Shown here: positions 9,642 through 18,388 of the stretch, one piece after another | Position numbering within the stretch: position 1 is the stretch's first letter | Layout of the letters: each line of letters starts with the position of its first letter | Assembly: GCA_963556495.2 (NCBI GenBank) | Contig: OY747715.1 | Coordinates: 17,933,739-17,997,738 of the forward strand | Direction of reading: 5' to 3' | DNA length: 64,000 nt | Source: Valencia hispanica | Lineage: Eukaryota > Chordata > Actinopteri > Cyprinodontiformes > Valenciidae | Program-made: the position numbers and the translations under genes | Notes under the pieces: model-generated | Told to the model about the DNA's origin: nothing | Seen by the model: the letters and a program-made list of their open reading frames with translations, nothing else | The model's database searches: none

Positions 9642-12600
9642 ATGAATGTCTCACAGGAGCTAAATAGTCCTCAACCGTCTAGTCAGGAAGATGAAGAATT
9701 TCAGATCAATGTACGTGACGAATTCAATAACATAGAGATCCGACACAACTTTGTCCGGCCTGAGGGTGATCATCCGTGTCCGTATGAATTTCATAATCAC
9801 ATAATGAATATGCTCAGGGGTTTATCAGACCGGGTGACACCGATGGTTAACACTAACGATATTGTGCAGATAGAGGTTAATGGACCCGGCGTGTCTCGCA
9901 GCGTGACTTTCTCAGTCGATGAAGGGGGGAGTAACGTCATGCACCATTTCGAAACGTTTTTAGATGATCTGATGCAATCCAATGCCGAAATAGCCTCAAC
10001 AGAGCGTTTGGAGTTTGTAATTCAAACAGTGCGTGATCTTAGCGGGGGAGCTAGACGAAAAGCTGAAATGTCTCTCGATTGCGAGCTTATACACAAGAAG
10101 AGACGCCACCTATATATTGTGAACAATGATCGAGATGATAAACTGTGTTTTGCTATTAGCTTAGCCTGTGTTGCAGACCCTAGCCTCGGCTCCGATGCGG
10201 CTATACAGCTCGGTAGAGAGTTGCAACAGCGTGCAGGCCTTTCAGAACACACCCCCGTCAGATCAGGCGATATCCACAAATTTGAGAAGTTGTTGAACAG
10301 AAGAATTGTTGTTTTTATCAGAAGTGAGGGAGAGAGAGCTCTAGGGAAGATTCAGACCGACTTTGAGGACTGAAGCAGGACTGTTTTTCTATTTGCACTT
10401 CCGAGACCATTACTACGGGATCAAAAACTTGAAGGGTTTTATAGGGGCTCGGGATATTTGTCACTACTGTTTCGATCCTATAGGGCATAAATACAATCAT
10501 GTATGCAAAGGTTCGTGCGCTGTCTGCAATGATGCAGCGTGTGCTCAGGGGGTTACAAATCCGATTCTTTGTCATGACTGTAACAGATATTGCAAGAACC
10601 AGACGTGTTACGATAGACATAAAGTACCTGAGCTAAAACCCAGGGCGCGTGTGATGGTCAGTCATTGTGATCAGGTGAATAAATGTCCCAACTGTGGGTT
10701 AAACTATAACCAGAGTCTCACAACAGGCAAGAAGCATGTGTGTCAAGGGAAGAAGTGTAGGATTTGTGGGGGTAAGCTTGACAAGGACCAGCCGGCATCA
10801 GACCATAAATGTTATACCCAGACATGTTCTGTCGATACCGAAATAAGTGAGAAGGTGATTTTTTACGATACTGAAACTTTCCCTGGTGCGCAGGGTGAGC
10901 ATGTTCCATTTCTGATCTGTTCAAAGTCCACATCTGGCGAGGAGTGGTCAGCCTACGGCAGTGATTGTATTCGGGAGTTTATTCGTGAAATGAGGAGGCC
11001 AGGCCGTCGGAATTACACATGTGTAGCCCATAATGCTAGAGCTTTTGATTCCTACCTTGTTCTGAATGCAATGACGGAGATGGGTTTAAATCCTGACATC
11101 ATTATGCAAGGGTGTAAAATTCTGAGCATCACTGATCCTGATTACGGTTTGAGGTTCATTGACAGCCTATCTTTCCTTGCCATGAAGCTTAGTAAAATGC
11201 CTGAAGCCCTCGGTTTTCCTGACCATAGCAAGGGCTATTTCCCACACCGTTTCTCATCCTCTGATAATCTGAGCTATGTAGGTTCTTACCCGCTGCCATC
11301 ATTTTACGGTGTTGAGCGAATGAATCGTGCTGAGCAGGAGGAATTCTATACATGGTACGCTGAGGTTAGCAAGGGCGTGTTTGACTTTAAAAAGGAGGCT
11401 CTCTTTTACTGTAAGAATGATGTGGAGATACTCCTACAAGGATGTACAAGGTTTCGTCAGGAGTTTTTTAACGACAGTCAGATTGACCCTTTTAACAGGA
11501 TCACCATTGCAAGTGCTTGTATGAAAGTGTTTCAAAGCAATCATTTGAAGGCAGACACTCTCGCTGTGCCTTCACCTACAGACTACAGCGAACAGTTTAA
11601 AAAGTTTTCCACAGCTTCCGTTGAATGGTTGGAATATGTTTCACATACAAGGAGGGTTGGAATACAGCATGCTCTAAGAGGTGGTGAGAAAAAGATTGGA
11701 TCATACTTTTTAGACGGTTACCTGGAGGTAGGGGAGCGTAAAATAGGGTTTGAGTTCCATGGGTGTGAGCATCATGGCTGCAGCACCTGTCGCTATCCAA
11801 CAGCTGAGAGTCCATTGACCGGTGTGCCTTATGGGCAGCTCTACGCTGCGACCATGGAGAGGGAGCATGTGCTGAGGACTGTGTACGGTATAGAGCTCGA
11901 GGTGATGTGGGAACATGTGTGGGAAGAAATGAAGAAGAGTAACGCTGATGTGAAGCAGTTCATGATGACCTACCAGGCTCCTGCACCACTTACCCCCCGT
12001 GAAGCGCTTTTTGGAGGGCGTACGTGTGCAGTCAGGTTGAGGTACTCTGCAGCCCCCGGTGAGCAGGTTCTTTACCAGGACGTGTGTAGTCTTTACCCAT
12101 TTGTTCAGAAGACGAAAAGCTTTCCTGTAGGGCACCCGATCATAATCAGGGAAAACTTTGATGATCCAAGAAATTATTATGGATTTATCAAAGCAGTCAT
12201 TTCACCACCTCGTGGTCTTTATTTCCCCATTCTACCATTCAGAACAGATCATGGAAAGCTTGTATTCACCCTCTGTCGCACATGTGCATTGGAGAACAAT
12301 CAGACACATAGTTGCACCCACACTGACACTGAGAGAGCCTTAACAGGTGTATGGGTGTCTGAAGAGGTTAAAGAAGCCCTTTCACACGGCTACAGACTCG
12401 ATCAGATCGTTGAGGTGTGGCACTTTGAGCAGCATAGTGATCAGATCTTTGCAAAGTATGTCAACTCCTTTTTGAAGACCAAGCAGGAAGCTTCAGGTTA
12501 TCCCGAGGGTGTAGAGAGCGAGGAGGACAGACAGAAATACATCCAGGATTTCATGGTGAATCAGGGTGTAGAGTTAGACCCTGAAAAAATTAAAGTAAAC

Positions 12601-13338
12601 CCGGCAAAACGTCAAGTAGCCAAGCTGTGTTTGAATTCGCTTTGGGGGAAGTTTGCTCAAAAAAATGACCAAACCCAAACCTCAATCATTAAACACCCTG
12701 ACAAGTTTTTTGAGTTCCTGTTTTCAGGGAAGTTCGTCGTGACATACTTCAGCTTTCTGAACCCCAAGATGGTCATGATTCAATGGAAGTACAACAAAAA
12801 CTGTGTAACGCCCCCTAACAAAACCACCAATGTGTTCGTTGCCGCATTTACAACAGCTTACGCACGACTAGAGTTATTCAGATACCTACACCAGCTCCAA
12901 GAACGGGTACTCTACCTTGACACAGACAGTGTGATCTATGTTGTGCGTGAAGGCGAGAGCTCTCTGCCGACAGGTAGCTATTTGGGTGACTTGACAAACG
13001 AGCTCCCACCAGGGGACACCATTCAGGAGTTTGTTGCCGCAGGGCCAAAGAGTTACTCGTATCAGACAAAGCACAGGGGGAAGGTTGTGATGAGGGCAAA
13101 GGAGATATCGCGAACCATAGAATGCTGTGAAAGGGTGAATTTTGATACAATGACAGGACTTGTTGACGGTTACCTGGGTGGTGAGAGAGGCGAGGTACTC
13201 AAAGCACCGCAGCATTCCATCAAACGTGATAAAAACGGGTTCCATCTGAGGAATCACTCATTTACCAAAACTTTCAGGGTGGTCTATGACAAGCGGAGGT
13301 TGTTCCCAGACGGAACGACGCTACCATTTGGTTTTTGA
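9642..13338 (+). pseudogene. Protein-primed family B DNA polymerase (Polinton PolB), one frameshift
   Basis: Replicates the element's linear DNA. Two overlapping frames cover it: 9642-10373 (N-terminal 243 codons, ATG start) and about 10345-13338. In the second frame, counting from 10363, the 3'-5' exonuclease motifs are D169/E171 (FYDTETF), N224..D229 (AHNARAFD) and Y349/D353 (YCKND). Polymerase motif A is D573 (DVCSLYP), motif B K754-N758 (KLCLNSLWG) and motif C D853-D855 (YLDTDS). All catalytic residues are present. Cys-rich knuckles (CHYC, CAVC, CPNC, CRIC) precede the exonuclease. A GFEFHGCEHHGC segment typical of Polinton polymerases sits between exo and pol. The frame change (+1 sense) must lie in 10345-10370, because the second frame has a stop at 10342-10344. 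No long homopolymer is there. Confidence 0.93.
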
Positions 13339-13347
13339 GGGGGGAAA

Positions 13348-14031
13348 ATGCAGCGTCAGGGTGAACTGGAAGCGATTAACTTTGATCCAAGATTTAAAAC
13401 TCCTTTTTCAAGTATTGTGGTAGGCCCGAGTGGCTGTGGGAAGTCTTTTTTTGTAAAAAATGTTTTGATTAATTGTCTACATGTGATGGATTCTGTACCT
13501 GAAAATATTGTTTGGATCTACACTTCATTCCAACCATTGTATACGGAATTGATGAAGATTAATAAATCAATGAAATTCATCGAAGGATTGCCTCATTCCT
13601 TTGAAGATGATGTTTTATTCCCCCCAGATCAATCGCATCTATTGATTCTCGATGATGTACTCTTTCAAGCAGCTGAACATCCAGAGGTCGTGAAAATATT
13701 TACACAATATCGACACCATAGAAACATGAGCGTTATGATGTTGACTCAGAATGTGTTTCTCAAGGGGAAACATACTCGAACTATCAGTCTTAATTGTAAT
13801 TATATGGTCTTGTTTAAAAACCCACGTGACAGATTGCAGGTAGCAAATTTAGCACGTCAAATTTTCCCTGGACAGAAACCCTTTTTCATGGAGAGTTTTG
13901 AAGATGCTACGAGCCAACCACACGGCTATTTATTTGTAGACCTAACCCCTGACACACCAGACCAATACAGGCTCAGGACAGGTTTACTTCCTGGACAGTG
14001 GCCGGCTGTTTACATAGCTAAGAACAAGTGA
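13348..14031 (+). CDS. FtsK/HerA-type genome packaging ATPase
   Basis: 227 codons, ATG start 9 bp after the polymerase stop. Walker A is GPSGCGKS at residues 26-33; Walker B is LLILDDV with D102-D103. In the family it is predicted to pump the linear genome into preformed capsids, as in adenovirus-like and PRD1-like viruses. The length is usual for Polinton ATPases, the frame is intact and both motifs are complete. Tight spacing to the neighbours on both sides suggests coordinated expression, though no splice or polyadenylation signals separating them were obvious. Confidence 0.93.
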   Translation: MQRQGELEAINFDPRFKTPFSSIVVGPSGCGKSFFVKNVLINCLHVMDSVPENIVWIYTSFQPLYTELMKINKSMKFIEGLPHSFEDDVLFPPDQSHLLILDDVLFQAAEHPEVVKIFTQYRHHRNMSVMMLTQNVFLKGKHTRTISLNCNYMVLFKNPRDRLQVANLARQIFPGQKPFFMESFEDATSQPHGYLFVDLTPDTPDQYRLRTGLLPGQWPAVYIAKNK

Positions 14032-14036
14032 CCAAC

Positions 14037-14375
14037 ATGTCGGCACGCATAAAAAGAAATGCACCGTTACTAGGGGCTCTTTTTCATTCCACACCCCAGA
14101 AACGTAAAGATATCCTAACTCATTGTTCTCCCGACTTTCTACAAACCTTGTGCGAGATTGCTTTAAATGTGCTGAAAGGGAACATCAAGCTGTCCACAAC
14201 ACAATACAACAGACTTAAGAAGCAGAAAAAAATCCTCAGGCTGTTGGCTGATCGGAAGGTGGGGTTAAAGCGCAAACGACAGACATTGAAAACCCAGACA
14301 GGAGGAATTCTCCCGCTGATTGCAGCTGTAATACCGTTTCTCGGAGAATTGGTGGCTGGAATATTCCGCCGGTAG
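14037..14375 (+). CDS. Small conserved Polinton basic protein with hydrophobic C-terminus
   Basis: 112 codons. I chose the ATG at 14037; the frame is open a little further but lacks another ATG. It overlaps nothing and starts 6 bp after the ATPase stop. The N-terminal two thirds are basic and helical-looking (KKQKKILRLLADRKVGLKRKR), followed by QTGG (87-90) and a hydrophobic tail ILPLIAAVIPFLGELVAGIF. This arrangement recurs in Polintons, but the function is not established to my knowledge. QTGG fits the adenovirus protease type (M/I/L/N/Q)xGG pattern, so the protein may be a maturation substrate that releases a membrane-active tail. That is inference. Confidence 0.8.
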   Translation: MSARIKRNAPLLGALFHSTPQKRKDILTHCSPDFLQTLCEIALNVLKGNIKLSTTQYNRLKKQKKILRLLADRKVGLKRKRQTLKTQTGGILPLIAAVIPFLGELVAGIFRR

Positions 14376-14384
14376 AAGTGTATT

Positions 14385-15032
14385 ATGACACTGAGAGCAT
14401 CACAGAAAATGTTTCTAGTCTCGCCGCATCAATTAAATCGTCTGAAGCAACGGGATAACCCCGGAACCATACGACAGAAGGCTCAGGATGACACTGATGA
14501 GGACATGCAGGCAATATTGGATGACCCAAACAGTGCATCGTACGAGAAAATTAAACGCTACCACGCATTACTTCAGAAATACCTAACCCTCCTTAAGCAA
14601 GGAGAGAACGAAGAGCCGCGTGTCACCCTATCGCTGCAGAGAGACCGTGCGAATGATGACCCCCCGAAGGACAACCAGATCGCTAGCGGGTATAGCCGAG
14701 GTTTAGACGGTCTAGACTCCGCAGAGACCTCTTCTACACCTACCGTTGAGAGTGTCGTGGATGAGAGAGCAGGCAGGAAATCAAAAAATAAAAAGCGCGT
14801 ATTGATGTCACCAGTTTGGCCGTCTTTAAAGGCTCCAACTGCTACAAAACGGCGGGAAAGAAGGAGGTCGTTCATGATGTCACCAGTTTGGCCTCAGAAT
14901 GCGCAGGTACCACGCAGAAAGCGTAAGAGTGTTACGTTATCACCCCTCTGGACCAGACCGGAAGATCATTTCAGTAAAAAGTCTCTTCGTAAGGCAACCC
15001 GAGCCCCCAGCTGGCTCACATTCTCCCCCTAG
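14385..15032 (+). CDS. Polinton accessory protein with triplicated SPxW motif
   Basis: 215 codons, ATG start 9 bp after the previous stop, frame intact. Residues 1-75 (FLVSPHQLNRLK ... IKRYHALLQKYLTLLKQG) resemble a conserved Polinton protein of unknown function. The middle is acidic/Ser-Thr rich. The last 80 residues are strongly basic and carry three repeats, MSPVWP (141-146), MSPVWP (165-170) and LSPLWT (185-190). Each is preceded by a run of K/R, and APSWLTFSP ends the protein. It could be a DNA-binding or scaffold protein with short linear binding motifs; no function is proven. It is followed by a polyadenylation signal. Confidence 0.75.
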   Translation: MTLRASQKMFLVSPHQLNRLKQRDNPGTIRQKAQDDTDEDMQAILDDPNSASYEKIKRYHALLQKYLTLLKQGENEEPRVTLSLQRDRANDDPPKDNQIASGYSRGLDGLDSAETSSTPTVESVVDERAGRKSKNKKRVLMSPVWPSLKAPTATKRRERRRSFMMSPVWPQNAQVPRRKRKSVTLSPLWTRPEDHFSKKSLRKATRAPSWLTFSP

Positions 15033-15068
15033 CTGCATGATTACTGAATAAGCGTTGTTTCTTTTCAC

Positions 15069-15074
15069 AATAAA
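15069..15074 (+). terminator. Polyadenylation signal for + strand block
   Basis: AATAAA 37 bp after the stop of the SPxW protein gene. Confidence 0.7.
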
Positions 15075-15107
15075 CGATATCTATTCACATAATTTCATGC
15101 GTACAGG

Positions 15108-15113
15108 TTTATT
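15108..15113 (-). terminator. Polyadenylation signal for - strand block
   Basis: AATAAA on the - strand (TTTATT on +), 57 bp beyond the protease stop. The two convergent blocks therefore end within about 40 bp of each other. Confidence 0.7.
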
Positions 15114-15169
15114 TCATTCCATGTTAAACATCATAAGTCTAATACATTTGATGCATATTCTCATACATA

Positions 15170-15712
15170 TCAAAACCCGTAACAATCTTTAAACACATCT
15201 AGAGAACAGGTTATATGCGTGAAAAACGTTGTGTTTCGCTTCATAGCACATTTCACATACTTTTTGACAAAGTTAGATACAAGCTCATCATTTGATTCAG
15301 GAATTTGACAATACTTTGATAAAACTTGTTGCATGGAGAGACCACAGGCTCTATGGCATAAATAAAAAATACAGTGATGCCCACAAACAGAAGATTGAAC
15401 GCTCTGAAATTGTTGGTTATGGTACATTATCACAGACGAACGATCTTTCAAAAAATCCAAAATGGATGAAGGGTAATAGACAAATTCTGGTGAGTACCCG
15501 TAAGAGTCAAAAAACGTTGCTTTACCACCCTCTTCCAGAGTGAGGGCTAGCCAGTGTTCCCCAGGCATGTTAGAAGGGTGTGTATTGACGATAAAATAAG
15601 CCGGTCTGGGGAATGTTAGTGGTAGCAGCTCCAGTTGGTCGCTGGCCCATACACCGCAGGAAAGCTTCCCAAGCAGATGACTGAGTATTGCATCGAGTTC
15701 GTGATTATTCAT
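15170..15712 (-). CDS. Adenain-like cysteine protease (C5/C48 fold)
   Basis: 180 codons, ATG at 15712, intact. The catalytic signature of adenovirus-type/Ulp1-like proteases is visible: His53 in PGEHW, Asp69 in FFDSYGY, glutamine(s) in NQQFQSVQ (100-106) as oxyanion residue, and Cys110 in SSVCGHHC. In Polintons this enzyme is believed to mature capsid proteins. Length is slightly below the roughly 200 residues of adenain. It is the last gene of the - strand block, with its stop facing the convergent + strand block. Candidate substrates with (Q)xGG and MxGxG sites are encoded nearby. Confidence 0.93.
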   Translation of the reverse strand: MNNHELDAILSHLLGKLSCGVWASDQLELLPLTFPRPAYFIVNTHPSNMPGEHWLALTLEEGGKATFFDSYGYSPEFVYYPSSILDFLKDRSSVIMYHNQQFQSVQSSVCGHHCIFYLCHRACGLSMQQVLSKYCQIPESNDELVSNFVKKYVKCAMKRNTTFFTHITCSLDVFKDCYGF

Positions 15713-15724
15713 GTTTCCAAGTGG

Positions 15725-17032
15725 TTAATAATAATCCACCAAAACTCTTCTTTTAGAGTCTATTTCCAGGATGGAGTCGTAGCACGCGTATACAATCAGC
15801 GTTGTTGTGTGCGGTAACGGTGTTCTGAATCTCATTTCTAGCCTAATGTTACCACTGCGTACTGGTGATAGTGCTTCAGATTCACCACATGGGTCGAGAT
15901 TAAAAGCAAATAATGCGTAACCCGTGTTAAAGTCCTCCCTAGTTATGCTTAGGGGGAGATCCTTTAAATGCCTCCCTGTGGATGTAAACAGGTTGTAATA
16001 TTCTCGTACAGAATTACCCTGATCGAAGTTGGGTTGGAAGGCCTTAGCAGGAATCTGTCTACCATCACGGGACAGAGCTAGATACTCCATATTATAATGG
16101 TTGAATGAAAACGGATTCAAATTGCGCGCTCCTGTGAAGGCCTGGTGATTAACCATCGAAATAACCACATATTTAGGTGTCATACCCAAGAACAGGTTCT
16201 CCTGAGTGCATATTCTTGAATGTTCAGGTATAGAGTATGTTTTTACATTCACACGCGATACCGGATACAAAGCATTTCCTTTCATTAATGCGGTCTCATG
16301 ACCGAGCCGTACGGCGGGAGATACAGTCACCTTTTTGATAAAGAGAGCTGCACCTAAAATCCATAGTTTGAAAGTAGAATCTGCAGCACCCATAAGACAG
16401 AACGCATCGCTTGCTCGTGTTAGCTTAATTCTTATGTCAACAGAGTTCAAAAGTAGTCTTTCACAGAATAATATGTCAGCATGAAGCGGTCCTAGCACGT
16501 GCACCTCTCGAGATTGGGCTGTAAAGGAGGCACGTTGGTTTAATCCTTCATTCGGTCCATCAATAGTCTCTGTAGAATCCATTTCATCGGCTGTATCTTT
16601 ATAAAAAAGCCCTGCACTGAACTGGCTTTTAAGGGTTTGATCTGAATAATTAAGCAATGTTTCGATCATAGCTCTATAAGGATGCGTAGCGCTGGACTGC
16701 GATATTAAACGGTCTCCAAGGGTTACATCACATTGGGAAAAAATTGTGTTCAGAGGGTAGTTAATTAAGCCGACCTTAGCGTCACGAGCCATGGGCGAAC
16801 CGTTAGCATTGCTAATTTTAACTCTGAGATTGATCAACATGTCATTTAAATCGGTATACGACTCGCCCCCACCAGGGATAAAAAATCCTATCGGTCCTCC
16901 ATCGGTGATGGCTGAAAGGGGTGAAATCTCAGTGTACAGCTTATCCTCTACCGATAGTTGAGTCATAGGCGCTGAAAATAAGTCAAGCTCACCGAGCGTA
17001 CACTCTCCCGATTTGACATGTAGTAGAGCCAT
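15725..17032 (-). CDS. Major capsid protein (double jelly-roll type)
   Basis: 435 codons, ATG at 17032, intact. The N-terminus (ELDLFSAPMTQLSVED ... DGGPIGFFIPGGGESYTDL) and the middle (VISMVNHQAFTGARNLNPF, FNHYNMEYLALSRDG) match the conserved pattern of the Polinton protein assigned as the double jelly-roll major capsid protein. It would form the hexon-like pseudohexameric capsomers of an icosahedral shell. It lies 12 bp downstream of the basic 148-residue protein gene and 12 bp upstream of the protease, a late-gene-like cluster. The family assignment rests on recalled sequence pattern, not on a computed alignment. Confidence 0.9.
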   Translation of the reverse strand: MALLHVKSGECTLGELDLFSAPMTQLSVEDKLYTEISPLSAITDGGPIGFFIPGGGESYTDLNDMLINLRVKISNANGSPMARDAKVGLINYPLNTIFSQCDVTLGDRLISQSSATHPYRAMIETLLNYSDQTLKSQFSAGLFYKDTADEMDSTETIDGPNEGLNQRASFTAQSREVHVLGPLHADILFCERLLLNSVDIRIKLTRASDAFCLMGAADSTFKLWILGAALFIKKVTVSPAVRLGHETALMKGNALYPVSRVNVKTYSIPEHSRICTQENLFLGMTPKYVVISMVNHQAFTGARNLNPFSFNHYNMEYLALSRDGRQIPAKAFQPNFDQGNSVREYYNLFTSTGRHLKDLPLSITREDFNTGYALFAFNLDPCGESEALSPVRSGNIRLEMRFRTPLPHTTTLIVYACYDSILEIDSKRRVLVDYY

Positions 17033-17044
17033 ATTCCTATTCAG

Positions 17045-17491
17045 TTAAAATATGTCAGAGCCTCTGCCGGACTTCCTTCCCCTCTGCCTGCTCACCCTGA
17101 GTGGTTTCTTTTTCTTTGTCTTGGCTTGTTTTCTAGTCATCCAAACACGCTCTCCAGGGGGTCTCTTTCGACCTCGTCTTGATAAGATCATTATTCCTGA
17201 ACCTTCCTGAGCATCAGAATTCTGACCGATCTTGCTCTTGATTTTATTGACTGCCCTCCCAAAGACGTCCGAAGCTATATTCGATGCCGCAGCTTTAAGG
17301 TGCGGTTTAGCAATCGACACTCCTTTCTTAACAAATGGGGATATAAATCGGAAGAGGCGGGCAAACACAGATCCAAATCCACGACCATACATGACAGGCT
17401 GTCCTGAAAACCCGGGTAGCTCTCCACCCGTCTGGTTCACATAATATTGTACAAACCGCGTTGGTTCTGGTCTCTGTGTTAAGTATGCCAT
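17045..17491 (-). CDS. Basic minor virion protein candidate with protease-type sites
   Basis: 148 codons, ATG at 17491. Its start overlaps the 3' end of the minor capsid gene by 13 bp. An N-terminal tail with QTGG (20-23) and MYGRG (34-38) is followed by an amphipathic or hydrophobic stretch (FGSVFARLFRFISPFVKKGV), an alanine-rich segment and a strongly basic tail (KQAKTKKKKPLRVSRQRGRK). The layout recalls the adenovirus pVI/core protein type: a cleavable leader, membrane-active helix and DNA-binding tail. The equivalent gene occurs at this position in other Polintons. Homology to a named adenovirus protein is not shown. Confidence 0.78.
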   Translation of the reverse strand: MAYLTQRPEPTRFVQYYVNQTGGELPGFSGQPVMYGRGFGSVFARLFRFISPFVKKGVSIAKPHLKAAASNIASDVFGRAVNKIKSKIGQNSDAQEGSGIMILSRRGRKRPPGERVWMTRKQAKTKKKKPLRVSRQRGRKSGRGSDIF

Positions 17492-18259
17492 TTTACCGCA
17501 GGTGTCAAAACCGGTTTAAAGTGCAGCTTCACGATCGTCTTCCCGTATACAAAGTTCACACACTCGTTACGATCTGTTTTTACCTGTATGCAGATTGTCT
17601 TAATATAGCTTTTTGAAACGGGGAGGTAATGCACTGTGTTATACCTCACACCAATCACGTCACCGAATTTACCATTTATGTTTACGACACCGAGCAGAGG
17701 TGAGTGACTGTCACCAACAGTTTGGAAATGGATTATGTCTGTGTAGACAAACAGGTTATATACACCAGTGCCGAGATCCGCTGGGTGGGGCGCAGGTCTG
17801 TTGGAGATGGTCCACCATTCGTCAGCGTTCAAACCGAGCATGATGGAGAGAGGGTTGCTAGCTCGAATTTTGTATCTTCCATCCCCCCTGAAGTCAAATT
17901 TTTTCGAGACATTATTGTAAGTTAGATCCATGCTCCTGTCATATTTCTTCACGGCTGGGACTAGAGCATCTGAGAGGTCTTGAGGTCTCTCAAAATACCC
18001 CCCTCCGGAAAACTTGGACCTGGCGTATTCTATACGGGGTGTATTCATAAACAACCTTCTTTAAATCAATGTATGAATGCTGATCCGACAGGTTATACCA
18101 TGTATGAGGGTAGACAATTTCACACAGTACCACTACCCAGTCTCCACTTAGCTCAATAGCCTTTGGAAGGTCTGTAGTATAATTTGAGCTCGTGTTATCT
18201 TTAAATACCTCTCCGCTGGCGTTGGAAGGTAGAGTTACATAGAACCCCTCATCAGACAT
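17479..18259 (-). pseudogene. Minor capsid protein (penton-like single jelly-roll), one frameshift
   Basis: The N-terminal part starts with ATG at 18259 (89 codons, ending 17990). It contains FYVTLPSN ... YTTDLPKAIELSGDW and EIVYPHTWYNL, the conserved start of the Polinton minor capsid protein. The remainder lies in another frame (about 18050-17479): GGGYFERPQDL ... followed by a beta-rich segment ending FKPVLTPAVKWHT. The two frames overlap at 17990-18054. A run of six C (G on the coding strand) at 17998-18003 sits inside the overlap and is a likely place for the indel. The family role is the capsid vertex. A TATA-like word lies upstream. Confidence 0.88.
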
Positions 18260-18343
18260 TGTGAATTTGACGGAGCAAAAAAATTCATCTAAAGGCTTTG
18301 GAGGGTAAGGTTTACTAATTAATCATAGTCTGTAGAACCCACG

Positions 18344-18350
18344 CTTTATA
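18344..18350 (-). promoter_or_regulatory. Candidate TATA box for the capsid gene cluster
   Basis: TATAAAG on the - strand, about 85-90 bp upstream of the minor capsid ATG, in the only non-coding gap between the integrase and capsid genes. Function inferred from position. Confidence 0.45.
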
Positions 18351-18388
18351 GTGAATCGACGATGTGTTAAACGGTTTTGTGGGCGATA

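Noticed and set aside
12878..13257. - strand open frames within the polymerase
   Set aside because: Shadows of the polymerase gene, which holds all catalytic motifs on the other strand.
15292..15543. + strand open frame of 83 codons
   Set aside because: Lies antisense within the protease gene, whose catalytic residues are clear.
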